Shown here one piece after another: positions 59,015-64,000 of a stretch of DNA of 64,000 nt; the stretch's first letter is position 1, and every line of letters begins with the position of its first letter. The stretch is from CAYTYZ01 sp964442385. Its GTDB lineage: Bacteria > Patescibacteriota > Microgenomatia > UBA12405. The stretch spans positions 1 through 64,000 of the forward strand of contig CAYTYZ010000004.1 in NCBI GenBank assembly GCA_964442385.1, read 5' to 3'. Both the position numbers and the translations under genes were made by a program. Below the pieces are notes generated by a model, which was given only the letters and a program-made list of their open reading frames with translations, did no database searches and had not been told where the DNA came from.

Positions 59015-60229
59015 TTAAGGCTGGAAATAATCAAATATCTGTTGTTCGTTTAATAATACAGTGTGGTTGTCCTGTGCTTCCTTGAATTTGATACCGATAC
59101 CTTCAAATGGGCCTACTGGCTCGTGAATGTAGGTGAACATTATGTATAGTACAGCTCCACCGTCTGGTTCTATCCTCATCAAGGATGCCCAGCCGCCAGG
59201 TCGTCTAATTTGACAATTTTTTTGATCTAATTGTAAAAGTAGCTTGTGTAACCGATTGGATGATGCGATGCCAATTGTCTTGGGCATGAAAAAATCATTT
59301 AATTTGCTTGGGTTAAAGTAATCTTTTTTCGCTTTAACTTGATTTACATAGCTATAAATTGTAGAAATGTCTGATTCGTAGATACTTTGGTGGACCATTG
59401 CCATTATCTCGTCAATGGTGTTGTGAACTAATTTATGGAATTGGTCAAAAGTTGGGTCCAAAAGCCAATCGGTTCTAAATTCAGGAAGAGAGATGCTTAG
59501 GCCTACATTGTCTGAACTAATTGTATGTTTAAAGTTAAGTGGCATAAGTAAGCTTGTTAGTTTTCTTTTAGCCACATCACCCAGGTGCCTACTAAGTCCC
59601 CAATCCCAGTTAACCACACTTCGATATTTGTCTATTTGACCAATGCTGAGATTAGTTTGAGTTCTGGAGATATGAAGGTGCGGCCAAGGAACACTCATGA
59701 GTAATATGGAATTTGTGGACCCCCAATAGACCGGCTCACCATCTTGAAGTAGTTTTTTAGTTAGGTTGATTTGATGCCGAATAAAGGATTGATAAATGTC
59801 GTCAGGGATGAATTGTATGTTGGTGGCAGAGTGGGTACCTAGGTACATGAACATAAGATCAAAAATCTGACCCCATGGATAGATAGGGGCAGTAAAAATA
59901 CCTTTAATTTCGGAAGCAATGGAGAAAATCCTATTTACAATTTGTTGTCCATCAGAATTCTTACAAATTGAAGCAATGACAATTTTTTTAGTTTTATTTG
60001 TATTATGGAGATAAATTGTTTTTTTGCCTATCGAGACATACCACAGCTCGCTTTTATAAAGAACTGCGACAGTATTAGGTAGAAATTTGGATAAAACGGA
60101 AATGGCATCAGGTATAGGGTCTGATTCTTGTGTTCTTCTAATTTTTTGTACTTGTAGGCATCGCCCCTGAATGGATCTAGGATGGCAATACTCTACAATA
60201 TAAGGCCTGGTAGAAGCTTGGTTGCTCAT
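59015..60229 (-). CDS. Unknown protein coupled to decarboxylase
   Basis: Soluble protein of 404 residues, family not recognised. Notable pieces are the segment LLMSVPWPHLHISRTQ, which recalls a degenerate HIT-type HxH triad (only PHLH present), and FKHTISSDNVGLSISLPEFR. It starts seven bases after the PLP decarboxylase stop, so both are read from one promoter at 61910. Context suggests it acts on the product or substrate of that enzyme. No other evidence. Confidence 0.5.
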   Translation of the reverse strand: MSNQASTRPYIVEYCHPRSIQGRCLQVQKIRRTQESDPIPDAISVLSKFLPNTVAVLYKSELWYVSIGKKTIYLHNTNKTKKIVIASICKNSDGQQIVNRIFSIASEIKGIFTAPIYPWGQIFDLMFMYLGTHSATNIQFIPDDIYQSFIRHQINLTKKLLQDGEPVYWGSTNSILLMSVPWPHLHISRTQTNLSIGQIDKYRSVVNWDWGLSRHLGDVAKRKLTSLLMPLNFKHTISSDNVGLSISLPEFRTDWLLDPTFDQFHKLVHNTIDEIMAMVHQSIYESDISTIYSYVNQVKAKKDYFNPSKLNDFFMPKTIGIASSNRLHKLLLQLDQKNCQIRRPGGWASLMRIEPDGGAVLYIMFTYIHEPVGPFEGIGIKFKEAQDNHTVLLNEQQIFDYFQP

Positions 60230-60236
60230 TGCGATA

Positions 60237-61904
60237 TTAGCGGTGAACTACGTTAGGCATTTTGGAATGACTAAGTGTTTGCAACTTATCAAACTTTTCT
60301 TTGCATAAAATTATCTGTTGTGCAATGTTTAATGCCGATTTTCTGTCTAAAAAAGGTGACATCGGATAAATCCTGATAACAGAAAAAGGACGATTTTCTG
60401 GAGGTCTAACTAGAGTCTTTAAAAATCCAACTTCAATTTGAGCAATTTTGTTTTTTGCATAATTGGAAAGATACTTTGAAAGATCATAAACATATTGATT
60501 GGATTTGTTTAGTTCTTCATCAGTTAGGGCCATAAGTTCTGAATAATTCTTAGGACCACCGGGTGCGATTGGAAGGAATACTGGACCAAAACAAAGAGAA
60601 TAAGGATTTATAAGATTAAATCCGCCATTGCCAAGTTTGTCACGAAAAACATCCGCCACTTCTGTTAAGTTGGCAAGGTATAACCTAAAACCGTCTTTGC
60701 CCATACCTTGAAGAATAGCCCAGGCCGAAAAAATTGGGGCAGCACTTCTGGAATGCTCTAGGGTGTGGTGTTGAAGGAAATTGTTGCCAAATTCTTGTCG
60801 TTTTACCAGTTTTTTTGTTGGGCTGTTAATAGAATGCAAGTCTTGGGCATTTTTCACTATAATGGCACTGTTACTGTACGACGCAAAACCAATTTTGTGA
60901 AAATCCACCCCCATGGCGTCAGCATACTTAACTTGCTGTATTAACTTGGTGGCTTCTTTAATTTTTTTTAGCGCACCAGACTTAATATTTAATTTATTAC
61001 CAGTAAAGTCATAGTCTTTAAAAAACAGCCAAGGCCAACCAACCACACTGTCAAAGTATATAAATGGTGCATAAGGTAAATTGTATTTCTGAACTAATTT
61101 GTCAACCAAGGCCTTAACTTTAGAAACAGGATCAATATTAAGATTAATTGTGCTACCACCTGAAAGGATAATGCAGGCAATTGGTGTAGATTTATCTAGC
61201 AACTGGATTAGGGTAGTTTCAAGCTTGAGCAAGTCAATGATTTCATTATTATCAGTATCAACTTTTATACATGATTTGGTGCCCAAATTAAGTAAACTAC
61301 AAACATTTTCAATAATGTAATGATTGTATTTGCTGGTTATAACTACGGGTTGCGGTCCTCTGATTCCTTGGGTGGCGATGTCCGGTAGACACCTGGATAA
61401 ACCCATTTTGATTGCATAAGTGTGGCAGCCCTTGCCGCCATAAGTAAACAACCCATCAGCCGAGTCACCCCAGGCAGCTAGACGGGCAAGTTGCCCAGTA
61501 ACCTGTTTTTCGACACTATGTCCACCAGCACTGACGTGATCCCAAATCATATTTAAGTTATACAAATTGGCCATAAGTCCAATTGCCAAAGACTCGAAGA
61601 CTACTGGAGGAGTTACATTTTGAAGGCAATTTGGTGAATGCCATCTGAGAGATCGTTTTAAAAAAGATAAAGATTGCCGAAATACTACCGCGCTACCTTT
61701 TGGAGATTCGGGAATTTGACTTGTTTTGTCTAATATCCTATAAGTGCTGTCAGAACCCAGGTAAGGAGATTTTGCTGAGGGAACTAATAAGCTTTTTTGG
61801 TATAAGCTTATTAGTTTAGTAAGTTCACCTCGGTTTGACTCGGCAGGATTAAGAAATTTTACCTTAATCTTACGATCGATGTTTTTACGATAGCTTTTAG
61901 TCAT
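60237..61904 (-). CDS. PLP-dependent group II decarboxylase
   Basis: Fold-type I enzyme of 555 residues similar to glutamate/tyrosine/aromatic amino acid decarboxylases. Seen: GLFTYGGKGCHTYAIKMGL (GGTxAN-like cofactor loop), stacking His H195 in YNHYIIENV, D285 in FIYFDSVVGWP contacting the pyridine nitrogen, and K337 in GVDFHKIGFASY (DxHK, Schiff base). An extra 80-residue N-terminal region precedes the domain. The amino acid substrate is unclear. It is divergent from a kinase-like gene and cotranscribed with the 59015 gene, a possible biosynthetic cassette. Confidence 0.72.
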   Translation of the reverse strand: MTKSYRKNIDRKIKVKFLNPAESNRGELTKLISLYQKSLLVPSAKSPYLGSDSTYRILDKTSQIPESPKGSAVVFRQSLSFLKRSLRWHSPNCLQNVTPPVVFESLAIGLMANLYNLNMIWDHVSAGGHSVEKQVTGQLARLAAWGDSADGLFTYGGKGCHTYAIKMGLSRCLPDIATQGIRGPQPVVITSKYNHYIIENVCSLLNLGTKSCIKVDTDNNEIIDLLKLETTLIQLLDKSTPIACIILSGGSTINLNIDPVSKVKALVDKLVQKYNLPYAPFIYFDSVVGWPWLFFKDYDFTGNKLNIKSGALKKIKEATKLIQQVKYADAMGVDFHKIGFASYSNSAIIVKNAQDLHSINSPTKKLVKRQEFGNNFLQHHTLEHSRSAAPIFSAWAILQGMGKDGFRLYLANLTEVADVFRDKLGNGGFNLINPYSLCFGPVFLPIAPGGPKNYSELMALTDEELNKSNQYVYDLSKYLSNYAKNKIAQIEVGFLKTLVRPPENRPFSVIRIYPMSPFLDRKSALNIAQQIILCKEKFDKLQTLSHSKMPNVVHR

Positions 61905-61909
61905 ACTAT

Positions 61910-61915
61910 ATTGTA
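61910..61915 (-). promoter_or_regulatory. -10 hexamer of the decarboxylase unit (leaderless)
   Basis: Minus-strand TACAAT, then five bases (atagt) and the ATG at 61904. Confidence 0.55.
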
Positions 61916-61957
61916 TACTATAAGTTGTAATTAGTTATTATAACATGTATATTTGAT

Positions 61958-62908
61958 ATGTATAGTAGAAAATACATAGGTAACCTAAACAATCTAGAGA
62001 AGGCCTTTTGTCAACAAAGTGAAGTTATTCAGTTGAAAATTCTATTTAAAGTACTTCAAAATGATATACGCTATCTGTCAAATTTAAGTACAAAGGTTTA
62101 TAAAATTTATAGTGGTTTATTGGCAAGTCAGAAAGAAATACAAAGTATAACAGCACTAATAATCTACAAAAAAAGACTTGGTACACTGAAAATTCAGGGT
62201 GCTAAGGAAAAAAAATTTGTAATTGGCACGAATAATAACCTGGAAAGAATTGCCAAGGGACAAATACCGTTGGTTCATTTTGCTTTTGACAAGTGGCAGT
62301 CAGAACGAAATATAAAAAACTTAAAGGAACTAACTGTTTTTTATACCTATAAACTTCTAGAACTACCAAATAAGCTTGAAAATAAAATGGAACTAATTGG
62401 GTCGGGTGCATATTTTTATGTTTATAAACCAGAAGGAAAAAACTTTGTTTATAAATATCCAAAAAACTACCTGGCAAAAAGATTTCTCTTGGAATATGAG
62501 TTTAATTTGGGTTGTCTCCTTGGAAATAGTGATATTGCCAGATTTTTGCCTAAGATCTATGGTCTGGATAAAGAATTTGGCTTAAAAAGGGAGTTTATAA
62601 AGGGAGAAACAGGGAATGAAATTATTAAGTCTGGCGGATGTAATAATAAACAAAAAAATCAATTGGCCAAGATGTATGGGCTTTTATGTAAACAAGAAAA
62701 GAAGCTGAATTCCATACTGGATATTCATCCTGGAAATTTTGTTTGGTCACACGAACATGAACAATGGTTTTTTATAGATCTGGGATTTGTCCCAAAAATA
62801 GGGTCAAACTATTACCCAAAACACAATTTTACTAGGTACTATAAAAAAATCTGGTTAAATAGATTAGAAATGATAAGGAGATTCCCTATTCGATCAGTCG
62901 ACATTTAA
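61958..62908 (+). CDS. Kinase-like phosphotransferase (APH/lipopolysaccharide-kinase fold)
   Basis: Protein of 316 residues. The first 140 residues are helical and unassigned. The kinase fold follows: glycine loop MELIGSGAYFYVYKPEG, VAIK-like KNFVYKYPK with the Lys, LKREFIKGETGNEI as hinge region, catalytic loop LDIHPGNFVWSHE (His-Pro-Gly-Asn, without the usual Asp two residues after His), and metal motif FFIDLGFVPK. Such proteins phosphorylate small molecules or lipids. A TATATT box four bases before the ATG is the best promoter candidate. It faces away from the decarboxylase unit. Confidence 0.6.
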   Translation: MYSRKYIGNLNNLEKAFCQQSEVIQLKILFKVLQNDIRYLSNLSTKVYKIYSGLLASQKEIQSITALIIYKKRLGTLKIQGAKEKKFVIGTNNNLERIAKGQIPLVHFAFDKWQSERNIKNLKELTVFYTYKLLELPNKLENKMELIGSGAYFYVYKPEGKNFVYKYPKNYLAKRFLLEYEFNLGCLLGNSDIARFLPKIYGLDKEFGLKREFIKGETGNEIIKSGGCNNKQKNQLAKMYGLLCKQEKKLNSILDIHPGNFVWSHEHEQWFFIDLGFVPKIGSNYYPKHNFTRYYKKIWLNRLEMIRRFPIRSVDI

Positions 62909-62933
62909 ATGCTAACTTTAAGCAGGAAGTAGG

Positions 62934-64000
62934 TTATAACTTAAAAATTGACGCTGCCTTATTGGCTTTGTCTTTGCCATGAACTATTTGAGTAATCAGA
63001 TGAGCCAACATCCTTTTAACTTCTCGTGGATCAAGCTTGCCTATTTCCATATGATTTTGAATAGCTGTCCATTCTGGGTTAGTAATCTCAGTAAGTAGTT
63101 TAAAAAACATCTCAAGACGACCATATCTATGGTCTAATGTCGAATCTGGAATCGACATTAATTGTTTATACATAATTTCGGCTGTAGAGTTCAATGGTAC
63201 ATAATTTCCTTTACTTTTACTCATCTTATCTGAAGTCGTGTCAGTGCCAATGAGTATTGGTGTTGTAATAATGACTTCTGGTGTCTGACCGGCGTTATTT
63301 TGAACAAGTCGACAGATTTGGAGGTTAAGTAATTGATCGACCCCTCCTACTTCTATATCAGTGTGTAAGTTAACTGAGTCAAGGGCCATTAAAACTGGGT
63401 ACATTAGTTCCGCCAAGGTCAGACTAGAACCAGCTTTAATCCTGGCCCTAAAATCGTTACGTTGTAAAAGATCACTCATTGTTACTAAACCTGTTATTTG
63501 GGCTTGAGGGAGCAAGTCTCTTTGTTCAAGCCAGGAACTATTGTATTTTATTTTTAATCTACCTATATCAAGAAAAGGTGTAATTTGCTGAACGTAACTT
63601 GCCATATTGGCTTCGATTTGTTTTTTAGATAGGGCTGGACGATCTTTGGTTCGACCACTGGGGTCCCCTATTAAAGCTGTAGAATCACCTATAACAAGAG
63701 TGACACTGTGTCCCATTCTTTGAAGTCTTTGCAAGAGGATAATGGGAACAGCATGGCCAAGATGAACGTCTGCGCCAGTGGGGTCAATACCGAACTTAAT
63801 TTCAAGTGGCCTTCTGTTTTCTTTTGATCTGGCTAATCTTTCTTTTAGCTCCGCTTGGGAAATTATTGTTTGTGACCTTCCAGCTAATAATTCTGCTTGC
63901 TGTGTTGCTGATAATCCGGATAAATCCTTATTTCTCCTCGCCAAAAGCGTGGCTTCTAGCTCTGATAGGTTTAAAAGGGTAAGTCTATCAACCGATAAGG
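62934..64000 (-). CDS. tyrS: Tyrosyl-tRNA synthetase (5' end outside window, no S4 domain seen)
   Basis: Class I synthetase charging tRNA-Tyr. The frame is open to the window edge, so the start lies beyond 64000; the TTG at 63944 is only the first internal candidate. Seen: IKFGIDPTGADVHLGHAVP (HIGH as HLGH), VIGDSTALIGDPSGR, VGGVDQLLNLQICR, DKMSKSKGNYVP (KMSKS) and HGKDKANKAASIF. The protein stops at the end of the catalytic and anticodon-recognition helices, whereas most bacterial TyrRS carry a further S4-like C-terminal domain of 80-90 residues. No S4 coding was found downstream in any frame. Confidence 0.88.
   Translation of the reverse strand, partial: LSVDRLTLLNLSELEATLLARRNKDLSGLSATQQAELLAGRSQTIISQAELKERLARSKENRRPLEIKFGIDPTGADVHLGHAVPIILLQRLQRMGHSVTLVIGDSTALIGDPSGRTKDRPALSKKQIEANMASYVQQITPFLDIGRLKIKYNSSWLEQRDLLPQAQITGLVTMSDLLQRNDFRARIKAGSSLTLAELMYPVLMALDSVNLHTDIEVGGVDQLLNLQICRLVQNNAGQTPEVIITTPILIGTDTTSDKMSKSKGNYVPLNSTAEIMYKQLMSIPDSTLDHRYGRLEMFFKLLTEITNPEWTAIQNHMEIGKLDPREVKRMLAHLITQIVHGKDKANKAASIFKL

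Overview
The window reads as one stretch of a small, AT-rich bacterial genome of the candidate phyla radiation (Patescibacteria), most likely Microgenomates. The lineage is inferred from gene style, not from a marker phylogeny. The supporting signs are short forms of housekeeping enzymes (phosphoglycerate kinase, tyrosyl-tRNA synthetase), a split transketolase, DUF5667 and PEGA/SH3 exported proteins, several membrane glycosyltransferases, very tight packing, and tRNA genes without an encoded CCA. TGA, TAG and TAA all act as stops, so the code is the standard bacterial one. One 10-base N gap lies at 48093-48102. No gene-free stretch exceeds about 220 bases.

Layout. 1-4991 (+): central-carbon operon with rpiB, pgk, gap, an rpe-like gene and a LOG-family gene. 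4986-7773 (-): ABC exporter and CapA-like lipoprotein. 7820-12817: PEGA/SH3 lipoprotein, then a (-) envelope-glycan operon (GT2, GT39-like, small membrane protein, WecA/MraY-like transferase). 12846-19418 (+): nucleotidyltransferase fold, DUF5667 protein, two class A penicillin-binding proteins, DHH phosphoesterase. 19415-23469: class II aldolase, methyltransferase and split transketolase. 23509-27520: small zinc-ribbon and C15-like ORFs, ABC transporter, PH-like membrane protein, DinB-like and HAD proteins. 27528-27725: tRNA-Cys and three hairpins. 28320-39926 (+): six-gene surface operon with a 2,095-residue repeat protein, two DUF916-like anchors, a dockerin-like protein and a cohesin-like lipoprotein. 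40002-43290: groESL with a CIRCE-like operator, and enolase. 43279-50134: membrane mannosyltransferase-like protein, phosphoglycerate mutase-like, MGMT, SanA-like, TrhO, MFS, CCA-adding enzyme, CYTH. 50209-54454: accessory genes including a GC-richer lipoprotein, M14 peptidase, TspO and a serpin-like protein. 54547-56517: a roughly 2-kb island bounded by a 20-bp duplication of the tRNA-Ser 3' end. 56607-64000: a 50-residue membrane protein, an MtrA-like/thymidylate-synthase-like fusion, tRNA-Arg(GCG), a decarboxylase/unknown/kinase cassette and tyrS.

How the parts work together. rpiB, rpe-like, split transketolase, aldolase, gap, pgk, phosphoglycerate mutase-like and enolase cover the non-oxidative pentose phosphate route and lower glycolysis. 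The glycosyltransferases, penicillin-binding proteins and CapA-like protein serve the envelope. The 28-40 kb operon looks like a self-contained exported assembly.

Expression. At the head of a dozen or so transcription units a TAnnnT -10 hexamer sits 5-6 bases before the start codon, implying leaderless mRNAs. Four divergent units (one a tRNA/protein pair) share overlapping -10 boxes in ATTATAAT or ATTATACT. Seven of the convergent gene pairs overlap tail to tail with no terminator. Genes inside operons are joined by ATGA or TAATG overlaps.
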